Source: an uncultured Roseobacter sp. (lineage in GTDB: Bacteria > Pseudomonadota > Alphaproteobacteria > Rhodobacterales > Rhodobacteraceae). Taken from it: DNA of 64,000 nucleotides. Numbering within the stretch: position 1 is the stretch's first letter; every line of letters starts with the position of its first letter. Under the pieces are notes generated by a model. It made no database searches and was not told the DNA's origin. It saw only the letters and a list, made by a program, of their open reading frames with translations. The translations under genes were made by a program, and so were the position numbers. The stretch spans positions 186,001-250,000 of the forward strand of contig NZ_CANLYL010000002.1 in NCBI RefSeq assembly GCF_947495275.1, read 5' to 3'. Shown here piece by piece: positions 53,946-63,700 of this stretch.

Positions 53946-54581
53946 TCAAGCCCGATGCAGGTTTGCCAATTTCACGCCAAATCCGATGAACACCACGCCG
54001 ATGGTGTATTTCAAGTACCTTTGTACGTGAGGACTTTGGGCCCAGCCAGAGAGCCTGCCCAGCAAAAGGACCATTGCGCCAAACCAGAGGGCATTTAGCA
54101 GGGAGTGGATAGCAACAAGAACAAAGGATGATAAGGCAGGTGCGTCGCCTACTGTCACAAACTGGGGGAACGCGGCAAGATAAAACATCGAAACCTTTGG
54201 ATTGAGCGCATTTGTCAAAAAACCTTCGGAAAAGGCGACAAAGAAGGAGCGGTATTTCCTCGTGGGGCTTGTGCGGGAAAAAGACGCACCGCCTTGCCTT
54301 GTGGATATCAGCGCCTTGACGCCAATCCACATAAGGTAGGTTGCACCAGCAAACTTCACGATGGCAAAGGCGGTGGCTGACTGTGTAAGGAGAAGCGAGA
54401 TGCCAAGGATGGACAACGCTCCATGCAGATAGAAGGCGGCCATGAAACCCGCGACATTTGCAAACCCAGCCCTGCGACCAGACGTCGGTACGGTTTTTGC
54501 GATCAACATCCCGTTTGGACCCGGTGACATCACAAGCAGAGAGGCCACAAGGGTGAAGGTTAAAACATCCGACAGGTTCAA
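53946..54581 (-). CDS. LysE/RhtB-family exporter
   Basis: 211 aa, six hydrophobic segments. The N-terminal DVLTFTLVASLLVMSPGPNG is the family signature, followed by FANVAGFMAAFYLHGALSIL and ALNPKVSMFYLAAFPQFVTV. Exports amino acids or related small molecules. Start TTG 54581, 1 nt after the RidA stop; weak initiation is expected. Next to RidA, which detoxifies reactive enamine intermediates of amino acid metabolism. Confidence 0.9.
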   Translation of the reverse strand: MNLSDVLTFTLVASLLVMSPGPNGMLIAKTVPTSGRRAGFANVAGFMAAFYLHGALSILGISLLLTQSATAFAIVKFAGATYLMWIGVKALISTRQGGASFSRTSPTRKYRSFFVAFSEGFLTNALNPKVSMFYLAAFPQFVTVGDAPALSSFVLVAIHSLLNALWFGAMVLLLGRLSGWAQSPHVQRYLKYTIGVVFIGFGVKLANLHRA

Positions 54582-54582
54582 C

Positions 54583-55014
54583 TCAGAATGCCCCTGACTG
54601 GGCTTGGTCCGATATCCCCTGACATGCTGTCACCTCGATCTCAACGAGCAAGTCGGGCGCCGCCAGTCCGGCAACGACGAGTGTGGTGACCGCTGGTCCG
54701 CTGTCGGATTGCCAGCGTTCTTGTCGCAGATTGCTGAGTGTTTTCAGATTGGCCGCATCGGTGACATAGTAGATCACCCGCAAGATATCGTCTTGCTGCA
54801 TCTCGGCGGCGTGCAAGAGCGCTTCAACATTATCCATTGCTTGTCGCGTCTGCGCTTCAAAGCCTTGTTGCGTGATGCCCCGGGTGTTCACTCCGATCTG
54901 ACCAGACAGGAAAAGAAAACGCGCGGGCGCGCTGATTTCCACACCATGAGAAAAGATCCCAGCATAGCGGGGTGGGATTTCAGAGACGGTTTTGGGAGCA
55001 TGTCGGAGGATCAT
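54583..55014 (-). CDS. Rid-family (YjgF-like) protein
   Basis: About 143 aa from ATG 55014 (AGGACAGG upstream); an earlier frame start at 55065 has no ribosome site. The Rid fold is clear in RFLFLSGQIGVN, GFEAQTRQAMDNVEALLHAA, DILRVIYYVTDAANLKTLSN and AVTTLVVAGLAAPDLLVEIE VTA. The catalytic Arg of RidA (R105) seems to be replaced (APDLLVEIE), so it may be a non-archetype Rid that does not deaminate 2-aminoacrylate. Operon with LysE. Confidence 0.87.
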   Translation of the reverse strand: MILRHAPKTVSEIPPRYAGIFSHGVEISAPARFLFLSGQIGVNTRGITQQGFEAQTRQAMDNVEALLHAAEMQQDDILRVIYYVTDAANLKTLSNLRQERWQSDSGPAVTTLVVAGLAAPDLLVEIEVTACQGISDQAQSGAF

Positions 55015-55113
55015 TGGTGACGCCTGTCCTGGTAAATACAGTGTACCAAGTGGCACCGATGTCATTGGTGAACCAACAAAATCAGGATACCCGCCATCAA
55101 CTCAATTGATATG

Positions 55114-56013
55114 TCATGCTTGACGGTAAGCCCGTGTCGCTTTTTCGATCCATGACCGGAACCGGCGGATCTTCAATGCGTTTCGCCGGCTTTCGGGGTA
55201 GACCAGCCAATAGCCGCTGCCGTCATCGCCGATTTCCTCAAAGGGTTGTATCAGCTGTCCGCGTGCTAATTCGTTTTGGAAAAAGGCGGGTGTCAGCATC
55301 GCAACACCGTGCCCCGACATCGCGGCACCCGCTTCGACCACTTGCGGGCCAAATGAGCGGGCTGCATGGGTCTCCGCAGATGTGTCTGCGACGCCAGCGG
55401 TGGCCAGCCAGATGCGCCACCAAGGATCATCTTTTGACAAGATCGGGAGCTTTAGCAGATCTTCGGGGCTGTGAATGCCGCCAATGCTGTCGATCAATTC
55501 AGGTGAGAGCATGGGCGTGAAGGTTGTGGGCATCAGCAGATGGCTGACCAGTCCCTCCCATTTGCCTTGGCCGCCCCGTATGGCCACATCAATGTCGTCT
55601 TGCGTAAAATCAGTGAGAGCCTCACTGATTTCCATCCGAACGGCGATCCCAGGTTGCTCGAGCTGGAACGCCCCCAAATGCTGTGCCAGAAAATTGGTGG
55701 CAAAGGTTGGGATTACGCTGATCGATAGAGCGCCTTCCACCGCACCTTTTGCATCGCCATACGCGTCAGAAAGAATGTCCAGGGCAGCCGCCGTGCGCTG
55801 ATGGAACCGCTGCCCGATGGCCGTCAGGCCGACACCGCGCGCGTAGCGTTCAAAGAGAGGTGCGCCAACACGCTCTTCAAGAACTTTAATCTGATAACTC
55901 ACCGCGGACTGTGTCATCCCAAGCTCGTCCGCTGCGGAGGTGAATGTCCCGTGCCGGGCGGCGGCATCGAACACCCGAACGGCGGTCAGTGGGGGTAGGC
56001 TGCGGGTATTCAT
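55114..56013 (-). CDS. LysR-family regulator, GcvA-like
   Basis: 299 aa. HTH: TAVRVFDAAARHGTFTSAAD, ELGMTQSAVSYQIKVLEERV; effector domain with VRMEISEALTDFTQDDIDVA IRGGQG and CHGVAML-like segment MSGHGVAMLTPAFFQNELAR. It lies upstream of RidA in the same direction, 100 nt away, and is likely to control the RidA-LysE-hydrolase group. Confidence 0.9.
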   Translation of the reverse strand: MNTRSLPPLTAVRVFDAAARHGTFTSAADELGMTQSAVSYQIKVLEERVGAPLFERYARGVGLTAIGQRFHQRTAAALDILSDAYGDAKGAVEGALSISVIPTFATNFLAQHLGAFQLEQPGIAVRMEISEALTDFTQDDIDVAIRGGQGKWEGLVSHLLMPTTFTPMLSPELIDSIGGIHSPEDLLKLPILSKDDPWWRIWLATAGVADTSAETHAARSFGPQVVEAGAAMSGHGVAMLTPAFFQNELARGQLIQPFEEIGDDGSGYWLVYPESRRNALKIRRFRSWIEKATRAYRQA

Positions 56014-56133
56014 ATATCAATTCATTTGATGGCAGTTGCGGTTTTCGAATTGGTTTTCAGCTCCTCGAACGGCGATGTCAATACCGGCACCGACCCAATC
56101 GGTTGCTGTTGATGATCGAGCGGAGATGAAAAG

Positions 56134-56340
56134 ATGTTTCAATTTTTTAAAGGAAAAAGACGTCCATTGCCGCGTTTTGGAAAAGTTTTTGGGCGGTCGC
56201 GGGTAGACAACATCGACATCGCGAACTGGTCGCGACATATGAAGAACGATATTGGCTGGATTGATCGTTGTTCCATGAGTGGCGCACGTGATCATTTTAC
56301 GGTGGTCGTTCACGGTTTTGCATTTCACTTAGATCGGTGA
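56134..56340 (+). CDS. Possible small basic protein, 68 aa
   Basis: ATG 56134 has GAGATGAAAAG in front. The product begins MFQFFKGKRRPLPRFGKVFG and stays basic, with a His/Cys near the end. No family recognised. Codon composition is weak, so it may not be real. Confidence 0.3.
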   Translation: MFQFFKGKRRPLPRFGKVFGRSRVDNIDIANWSRHMKNDIGWIDRCSMSGARDHFTVVVHGFAFHLDR

Positions 56341-56379
56341 TCCATTGGGGTTCACCGTAAATGCACAGGGCGGGTTTCC

Positions 56380-57207
56380 ATGATCGACAGCGCTACGCAA
56401 ATTTCTAACGACCGCCTGCGCTCCGCGATGAACCTGGCCTTTTCGGACTATCCGGTCCCGATGCGCCTTGAAGCGGATGCGTTCGATCTCATGATGCGGT
56501 CACGCGGCTTGAACAAAGGTTTGTCGCAGGTTGCGATCCTTGATGGAAAGGTTGCCGCCTTTTGGCTGATGGGCGCGCGTGGCAGCCATGCCTACCTGAT
56601 CTCAAGCGGGACGTTGCCACAATTTCGCAGAGGTGGATTGTCACGGATGATCGGGCGATCCGTGATCGGCGATCTGAAATCGAAAGCCTTTGACACGTTG
56701 CAATCCGAAGTGCTGGAAAACAATCCGGCGGCGCGCGCGCTTTACGGCGCGCTCGGCTTTGTCGAAACCCGGACTTTGGCGTGTTACACGCGCCCGATGC
56801 AAGCGCAGGAAGCAACCCCGAACGATTTGACAATCTGCGAGATTTCTTCGATTGCATCCTTTGCGTCGCCGTTTTGGGACAGTAAACCGAGTTGGCAGAA
56901 CGATATCCCGTCGCTGATTGACGCGGGAAATCACGCAACCTGCTTTGCAATCCAGGACACATCGGGATTGGTCGCTTATGCTGCATTTGTGCGGGCTCAA
57001 TCGAGCCTGGCGCAAATCGCAGTACGTCAGGATATGCGGCGCAAAAATCTTGCAACCCAGCTTCTGACATATGGGCAAAATACGCTGAATATCGACAATT
57101 TAAGGGCAATCAACGTTGATCGCGCGAATATCGGTCTCAACACATTTTTATGCGGGGTGGGTGCCCGGCTTACCCTGTCACAAAAAGAACTGCGCCTGAG
57201 TTTCTGA
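56380..57207 (+). CDS. GNAT-family N-acetyltransferase
   Basis: 275 aa with two GNAT-type halves. First half: LNKGLSQVAILDGKVAAFWL, LISSGTLPQFRRGGLSRMIG (acetyl-CoA P-loop Q-x-x-R/K-G-x-G/A), ENNPAARALYGALGFVETRT. Second half: GLVAYAAFVRAQSSLAQIAV, RQDMRRKNLATQLLTYGQNT, a second P-loop-like block. It transfers acetyl groups to amines; the substrate is unknown. Confidence 0.87.
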   Translation: MIDSATQISNDRLRSAMNLAFSDYPVPMRLEADAFDLMMRSRGLNKGLSQVAILDGKVAAFWLMGARGSHAYLISSGTLPQFRRGGLSRMIGRSVIGDLKSKAFDTLQSEVLENNPAARALYGALGFVETRTLACYTRPMQAQEATPNDLTICEISSIASFASPFWDSKPSWQNDIPSLIDAGNHATCFAIQDTSGLVAYAAFVRAQSSLAQIAVRQDMRRKNLATQLLTYGQNTLNIDNLRAINVDRANIGLNTFLCGVGARLTLSQKELRLSF

Positions 57208-57441
57208 CACTTTCAAACAAGCCATATTGATACAGCGTCGGCATGATTGGCTGGCATTGCCCATAACAAAGGACGAAATCCGTATAATGTCCATTGGCAA
57301 CCGACGAGGCCGGGGCCACGGTTTAAACCTTGGCTGGCCTTGGGCGAAGCGGGATAAGGCCAAAGCAATTTTTTCTTGGCGCGCAACCTTGTGTTAGATA
57401 CCCGTCTCGCAGAGACCTGAGTGTCCTTCATCATATTGATG

Positions 57442-58281
57442 TTATATGATTTTCCGGGTCATTCCGGAAACCTGAACGGGTGCGCCTTTGATATTGTCCA
57501 TCTTCACCTTGATTAACGAAGGGCTGCCCATATCTTCGCCCTGGCGAATGGTAAACTGCCCGCCATGGGGCCAATTCTCGTCCCTGAGATAACCGGCAAA
57601 GGCGGCAGCCGCCGCACCGGTGGCCGGGTCTTCGAGAACGCCACCTGAAGCAAAGGCATTGCGTGCCACAAACATCCGATCCGTTTCGATAAAGACAAGC
57701 ATGACCGTGACAAGACCATGCTCGCGCATGACGGCACGCCCCTTATCAAGATTATAGCCCATATCGGCCAGCTTTGCGCGGGATTTCAGTGGCATAACGA
57801 TGTGGTCTGCGCCACCGTGGATGCGCGCTGGTGCAAGACGTGAGTCCAGATCGGCGTTCGTGAGGTTGAAAAGAAACATGACATCTTGAAGCTCATCATC
57901 ACCGATGGCTTGGCTTCGGGTGGGGGGTGACGTGAGCGTGGCCAGAATGCCTCCGCCTTCGCTTGCAGCATCAACCGATATTGAGGCATTGTTCAGTGTC
58001 AGCGCGTATGTGCCTGCGCCGTGCTGTTGACCCAATGCGGCGCCAAGGGCAATCGTCGCGTGCCCGCAAAAGGGAACTTCGGATTCTGGTGAGAAATACC
58101 GTACGCGCCAATTCTTGCCACTGTCATCCAGCGCCACGGCAAATGCCGTCTCGGAATACCCGACCTCAGCGGCAATGCGTGCCATATCTTCGTCGCGCGC
58201 TTCAGTTTTCAACAACACCACACCCGCAGGGTTACCCCCTTTGTCGCCCTGGCTAAATGCCGCAATCCTCTGAATGTTCAT
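57442..58281 (-). CDS. PhzF-family isomerase
   Basis: 279 aa, GGAGACG before ATG 58281. Two related diaminopimelate-epimerase-like halves: RIAAFSQGDKGGNPAGVVLL, AAEVGYSETAFAVALDD with the catalytic Glu, PFCGHATIALGAALGQQHG, and GVLEDPATGAAAAAFAGYL in the second half. PhzF-type enzymes isomerise small carboxylic acids; outside phenazine clusters the substrate is unknown. No phenazine genes are present. Divergent from the Lrp regulator, which may control it. Confidence 0.9.
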   Translation of the reverse strand: MNIQRIAAFSQGDKGGNPAGVVLLKTEARDEDMARIAAEVGYSETAFAVALDDSGKNWRVRYFSPESEVPFCGHATIALGAALGQQHGAGTYALTLNNASISVDAASEGGGILATLTSPPTRSQAIGDDELQDVMFLFNLTNADLDSRLAPARIHGGADHIVMPLKSRAKLADMGYNLDKGRAVMREHGLVTVMLVFIETDRMFVARNAFASGGVLEDPATGAAAAAFAGYLRDENWPHGGQFTIRQGEDMGSPSLIKVKMDNIKGAPVQVSGMTRKII

Positions 58282-58402
58282 TTTCGTCTCCAGTTTGATT
58301 TGGTGTTAAAATAGCGGTTTGATCTGCCATTGTCCCGGTTAAGGCGAGCGCAATGTATCAATTTCACTTTCAAATCATTCGTATAAACGCTAGTTATCTT
58401 TC

Positions 58403-58858
58403 ATGTCGAAATCTCTTGACCAAACAGACTGCGCAATCATTGAGATTCTCGATGGCGATGGTCGAGCAAGCCTTTCAGAAATCGGGAAAGACGTGGGCCT
58501 GACCGGCCCCGCCGTTGGGGAAAGGCTACGTCAGATGCGTGATTTGGGATACATTCAGAGCATTGGCGCGCGCGTCAATTTGCGTGAAATCGGTTACACG
58601 ATTCAGGCGCTTGTCAGAATCAAGCCGCGCAGCGGGCAGCTCCAAACGGTGGAACGTATGATCGAAGACCAGCCACGTTTCATGTCCTGTGACAGGGTAA
58701 CGGGTGACGATTGTTATGTCGCGAGGCTGGCGCTGGCAGATGTGGCGGAACTGGATGACATTTTGCTTCCCTTTCACGACAGAGCCGAGACCCACACGTC
58801 GATTATCAAGTCGTCCATCTTTGAAGACAGATTGCCGCCACTGCGTCCATCGGCCTGA
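58403..58858 (+). CDS. Lrp/AsnC-family regulator
   Basis: 151 aa. HTH: DQTDCAIIEILDGDGRASLS, EIGKDVGLTGPAVGERLRQM; linker; then the RAM (ACT-like) domain VRIKPRSGQLQTVERMIEDQ, SCDRVTGDDCYVARLALADV. These proteins sense amino acids as octamers. Divergent from the PhzF gene across 121 nt, a common arrangement. Confidence 0.92.
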   Translation: MSKSLDQTDCAIIEILDGDGRASLSEIGKDVGLTGPAVGERLRQMRDLGYIQSIGARVNLREIGYTIQALVRIKPRSGQLQTVERMIEDQPRFMSCDRVTGDDCYVARLALADVAELDDILLPFHDRAETHTSIIKSSIFEDRLPPLRPSA

Positions 58859-59169
58859 AACGTAGTTTCTGAAAATCGGCTGCTAAGCAGTTGGTTATTC
58901 AATCTAACGCCCGTTTTGTCATGTGGCGAGGACATGCTTACGACCAGGCGCCGTGCGACCACCCAATGAAGCTGCAACCCTCGACTTATCGGGGAGATCA
59001 ACACGCAAGGGCGCGGTGCTGTATCTGCTCTGCTCGCGTCAATCTTTCCGGGTGTACCTGCGCGTTGTAACACAGAGTGGTTTCTCATCAGTGCAGCGCA
59101 ATTAACCAACTCTTAAGCGCAAGTGCCTTATTACAAGTTAAGTTTAATTGGAATGAACTGGGAGGTCAG

Positions 59170-60228
59170 ATGGCAGTTCAGAGTTCCGTTTTCGTGATTT
59201 TCTTTGCTGGCGCCTCTGTCGCGGGGGCGGCTGCTGGTTTTCACCGGGACGCAATCCTCGACAAAGTTGCAGGTGCGGTTCAGCCCTTAGAGGTCAATCC
59301 GATAAGTGCGATGACCGGCGCGCCCTTGGAGGGTCTGCCGCTCCTTCAAATCCCGGATGGACGAAGTCAGTTCCGCCAAAAGCCTATCACAGAGACAACC
59401 TGGGCTGTGCCAACGAGACCGGTAGCAAGCCAACTCGCCGCTCAAACTTCAGACATACTTCCGGTGGAAGCGAAACCCCAGGCCCCCCAACGCTCACTGT
59501 CTCCGCTCAAAGAGGTCGATCTGGAAGGAATGCCGCCGATTGAATTGATGAAAAGTGCTGCAAAGGGGCGGCACACGCCGAAACCATCACAACTCGATCT
59601 CATACTCTCCGCCTTGCCGATGGCTGAAAAGGACAAAAACCAAAGCGTGGAGGTCAGTGAAGGGACTGACGACACCCATCCAGATGCGCAGAGTGAACAG
59701 GCGGCTGTCGTCAAACCACCCAAGGTCCGGGCTGCGCCCGTTCCACGACCGGTGGCGCATTCAGACCAGCAGACAAAGCACCCAGAGGCACCGGGCTATT
59801 CGGCAAAGCACTACCACAATCTTCGATATCATTTGAGTGGACAAAAAAATAAGAAATCAGAGATCGCCTGTATTGCTGAGCTGCAATTGATGGCAAGTTA
59901 CACGCAAATCTACTTCGACAGCGGCTCCAGCATCCTTGATGAACGTGGCGCAAGCGCGGCGCGGCAAATTGCGGCCAAGGCCCAGTCATGTCCCGAAGCA
60001 CATGTATCCATAATCGGGTTCACGGATCCCGGTGGTGCCGAAGAAGTCAATCAGCGGATCAGCTGGAGTCGTGCGAACGGTGTTTTCCACTCCATAAAGG
60101 AAGCCGGGTTTTCCATGGAGAATATAGAGGTCAGCAGCCACATGGAAGATCACCCCGAGTTTTGCGTGCATTACGAGGGCATTGACCGGCGGGTTGTTTT
60201 TGACGTGCATGAAGAAGCCGACGACTGA
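59170..60228 (+). CDS. OmpA-like C-terminal domain protein with long Pro-rich linker
   Basis: 352 aa from ATG 59170 (GGGAGGTC upstream). N-terminal hydrophobic stretch (VFVIFFAGASVAGAAAGFHR) is an anchor or signal; about 40-240 is low-complexity, Pro/Lys/Gln-rich with repeated LEGLP/LEGMP phrases; the C-terminal ~100 residues are an OmpA peptidoglycan-binding domain: SYTQIYFDSGSSILDERGAS, HVSIIGFTDPGGAEEVNQRI, SWSRANGVFHSIKEAG. It probably ties the membrane to the cell wall. No beta-barrel is present. Confidence 0.85.
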   Translation: MAVQSSVFVIFFAGASVAGAAAGFHRDAILDKVAGAVQPLEVNPISAMTGAPLEGLPLLQIPDGRSQFRQKPITETTWAVPTRPVASQLAAQTSDILPVEAKPQAPQRSLSPLKEVDLEGMPPIELMKSAAKGRHTPKPSQLDLILSALPMAEKDKNQSVEVSEGTDDTHPDAQSEQAAVVKPPKVRAAPVPRPVAHSDQQTKHPEAPGYSAKHYHNLRYHLSGQKNKKSEIACIAELQLMASYTQIYFDSGSSILDERGASAARQIAAKAQSCPEAHVSIIGFTDPGGAEEVNQRISWSRANGVFHSIKEAGFSMENIEVSSHMEDHPEFCVHYEGIDRRVVFDVHEEADD

Positions 60229-60797
60229 GCGCGGGGGCTTTGGGCGCCTTTTCCAAGAAAAACAAACGGTTGAAAATGCTTGGTAAGCTTCGAAGCAGGC
60301 GGGTTCCTTGATTTTGCAGAGTTAGGCGCGCGCGCGTTTCTTGGTTTGGTCTGATGCAAGAGCTTTGAGAGCTTGCAATCGACGCAGGTCACCGTATCGC
60401 GATTTGCTGTCCGTGGCCATTATGAGCAACACAAGACAAGCGTGCGCGCAATATCTTGAGGTTGCAATCTCCATCAATTTTTCCGTGTTTGCCTGACCTT
60501 GAGACGTCGTGGCTGGCTGGGGCCCGGCCACAAGACCGCGTGGACGATTCACTCTTCAAATTCCGCTGTCGTTTTGGCTTCTCTTTTCAGAGACATTGAA
60601 AGCTTGGGCCGGGAATTGCCGCCTTCTCGAAGCGAGTGCGGAATTTCACAAAATCTTCGTGGCAAACCCTGATGAATTCGGCTTTTATATTCCCGGGTGA
60701 GTTGTGAATCGGACATTCAGAATTCTCATCTCCGTGTTCGCGATCCATTACCAGTAAATCCGGTCAATTTGCCATTCACCAATAGCGGGGCTGTTCA
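60229..60797. other. 570-nt region upstream of the nuclease gene
   Basis: No credible gene; a plus-strand frame at 60509-60700 has no ribosome site. The nuclease promoter should lie within about 150 nt before 60798. Confidence 0.35.
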
Positions 60798-63700
60798 ATG
60801 AGCGCTTTCATAAATGAATTTCACTATGACAATGCTGGCGGAGATATCGGCGAATTTGTCGAAATCGCTGCACCGGCCGGTTTCGATCTGACCGGATGGT
60901 CTCTTGTTTTGTACAACGGTAGCAATGGGGCCAGTTATAACACGCTTGATTTGAGCGGATTGACCGTCACCGACAGCGGCAATGGTTTTGGTTTTGTGTC
61001 CGTCGATGCAGTCGGCATTCAGAATGGGTCACCAGACGGCATTGCGCTGGTTGATAATACCGGCGGGGTCGTGGAATTTCTAAGCTATGAAGGCAATCTT
61101 GTTGCAACAGACGGCCCGGCTGCGGGTCTGACGTCTACAGATATCGGTGTGTCTGAGCCCGGGAATACGAATGTCGGACAATCTTTGCAAAGAACCGGGG
61201 ATGGGCAAGCAGGTGCAGATTTCGTGTTTTCCGCGCCATTGGACGCCACGCGCGATGCGGTTAATGAGGGCCAGACGTTTGGTCCGGTTGTCGCAGCCCC
61301 TCCCTCCCTCGTGATCAATGAAATTCATGCGGACCCTGCCGCCGATATCTCCGGAGATGCGAATGGCGATGGCGTGCGAGATGCGACTGATGATGAATTT
61401 GTCGAGATCGTAAACCAAGGTGATCTGGAAGTTGATCTCTCGGGCATCACACTCTCTGACGCGGTGGGTGTCCGTCATACATTTGCGGATGGAACCACGC
61501 TCGCGGCCGGTGCGGCAGTTGTCGTCTTCGGTGGCGGAACGCCCACAGGCGATTTTGGTGGTGCGCAGATATTCACGGCCTCCACAGGCTCGCTGGGGCT
61601 CAACAATGGCGGCGAGACTGTCAGCCTGGAAACGGCTGATGGCGAAACCATCCAGGAAGTCACCTACGGATCTGAAGGTGGTAACAACCAGTCGTTGACG
61701 CGGGATCCGGATATATCTGGCGACTTCGCTGGCCATTCCGACATTGCTGCGGCCAATGGGGCAATTTTCTCACCGGGAACAGAGGTAGATGGCGATCCGT
61801 TTGAAACGGTCTTGGAACCTGTGCTGATGTTGGCAATCAATGAGATTCACGCCGACCCTGCCGCCGACCTCACTGGCGATGCGAATGGCGATGGCACCCG
61901 AAGTGCCACAGACGATGAATTCATCGAGATCGTCAATACCGGTTCGGAAGAGGCCGACCTTTCAGGAGTGACCCTTTCCGATGCCGTTGGGCTTCGTCAT
62001 ACTTTTGCAGATGGTACGATCCTTGCGGTTGGCGCCGCGATCGTCGTTTTTGGTGGCGGTACACCCACGGGTGATTTCGGCGGCGCGCAAGTTGTAACGG
62101 CGTCCTCTGGTTCACTTGGGCTGAACAACGGCGGCGACACGGTTACCTTGGCCAACGCAGATGGCACCCTGATCCAGGAAGTTGTCTATGGATCGGAAGG
62201 GGGAAACAATCAGTCAGTGACCCGCGACCCTGATCTTGACGGTGCATTCGTTCAGCACACGGATGCCAGTGGTGCCGAAGGCGCGATTTACTCACCCGGC
62301 AGTCAAGTGAACGGTGACCCTTTCGTGGCGGGTCCCGTGATGCTGACAATCAATGAGGTTGACGCGGATCAAACCGGCAGCGATGCAGCGGAATTCATCG
62401 AGTTGTATGACGGTGGCGTTGGGGGGACCCCACTTGATGGCTACACTGTCGTTTTGTTCAACGGGAATGATGACACTGCCTATGACGCCTTCGATCTGGA
62501 CGGGTTCAGCACGGATGAGAACGGTTTTTTTGTTATCGGATCAGAAAACGTCGCAAATGTGGACCTTGAAGCCTTCACAACGAATGGTCTGCAAAACGGG
62601 GCTGATGCCGTGGGGTTATACCTTGGGGACCCCGCCGACATTTCTGTCGCCACAACGGATAATCTGGTTGATGCGCTTGTCTATGACACCAACGATGCTG
62701 ACGATGCAGGTCTGTTGGCGGCGCTTGGTCAGACAACGCAATATAATGAAGGGGCGACCAATTCGACGGCAGATGCGCTGGCGCGCAATCCCGACGGTTC
62801 AGGTGAGTTTGTTGCGCAAGCGCCAACACCTGGCGAGACCAACGAGGTGATCGCACCACCCGAATTGGTCAAGATTTCGGAAATCCAGGGCAGCACGGCA
62901 TTTAACGGCTTTGCAGATTTTGCCACTGTCGGCATAGATGATCGTTCGGTCCTCGAAGGCCAGACCATTCGAATACAGGCCATCGTTACAGCGGACTTCC
63001 AGTCGATGATGTCCAACGTAGAGGGCGCAGACCTCAACGGGTTCTTTGTGCAGGAAGAAGACGCGGACGCGGATGCAGACGCCAGCACATCCGAGGGCAT
63101 TTTTATCTTTGATGACTTTGCGGAGGGCAATCCCGATGTGCAGGTTGGTGATCTTGTTGAGGTGACCGGCACGGTGTCCGAATTCTTCGGGGAAACTCAG
63201 ATATCCGCCAGTGCAGTCGAAGTCATCGCCTCCAACCAACTGCTGCCGACCGCGACGGTCGTCAACCTGGGCAGCGAAGGGGTGATGATTGATCAAGATG
63301 GCGATTTTGTCGCAAATCTTGAGGCCTATGAAGGCATGTTGGTCACTCTGCCGCAAAGCCTCGAAGTCACCGAGCTTTTCCAACTTGGGCGCTTTGGGAC
63401 GCTGAAAGCCTCCGCCGATGGACGGCTGGAGCAGTTTACCCAGAACAACGCCCCGGACGCCGAAGGGTATGCGCAGCACCTGCAGGACATTGCTGCGCGA
63501 ACAATCACTCTGGATGATGGGTCGCGTGAACAAAACGCCGACCTGATCAGAATACCCGATGGAAACGACGGTATTTTGACGGCCAGTGATAGTTTTCGCA
63601 TGGGCGATACGCTAACCAATGTCACCGGCGTTCTGTCCTATTCAGAGGACTTCCAATCCAGTTCTGAAGAGCCTGAATTCCGCATTCATTTGCCGACTGC

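Noticed and set aside
61080-61736. Minus-strand frame of 218 codons opposite the nuclease gene
   Set aside because: No ribosome site and low-complexity antisense composition; the plus strand carries a continuous domain-rich protein across it.
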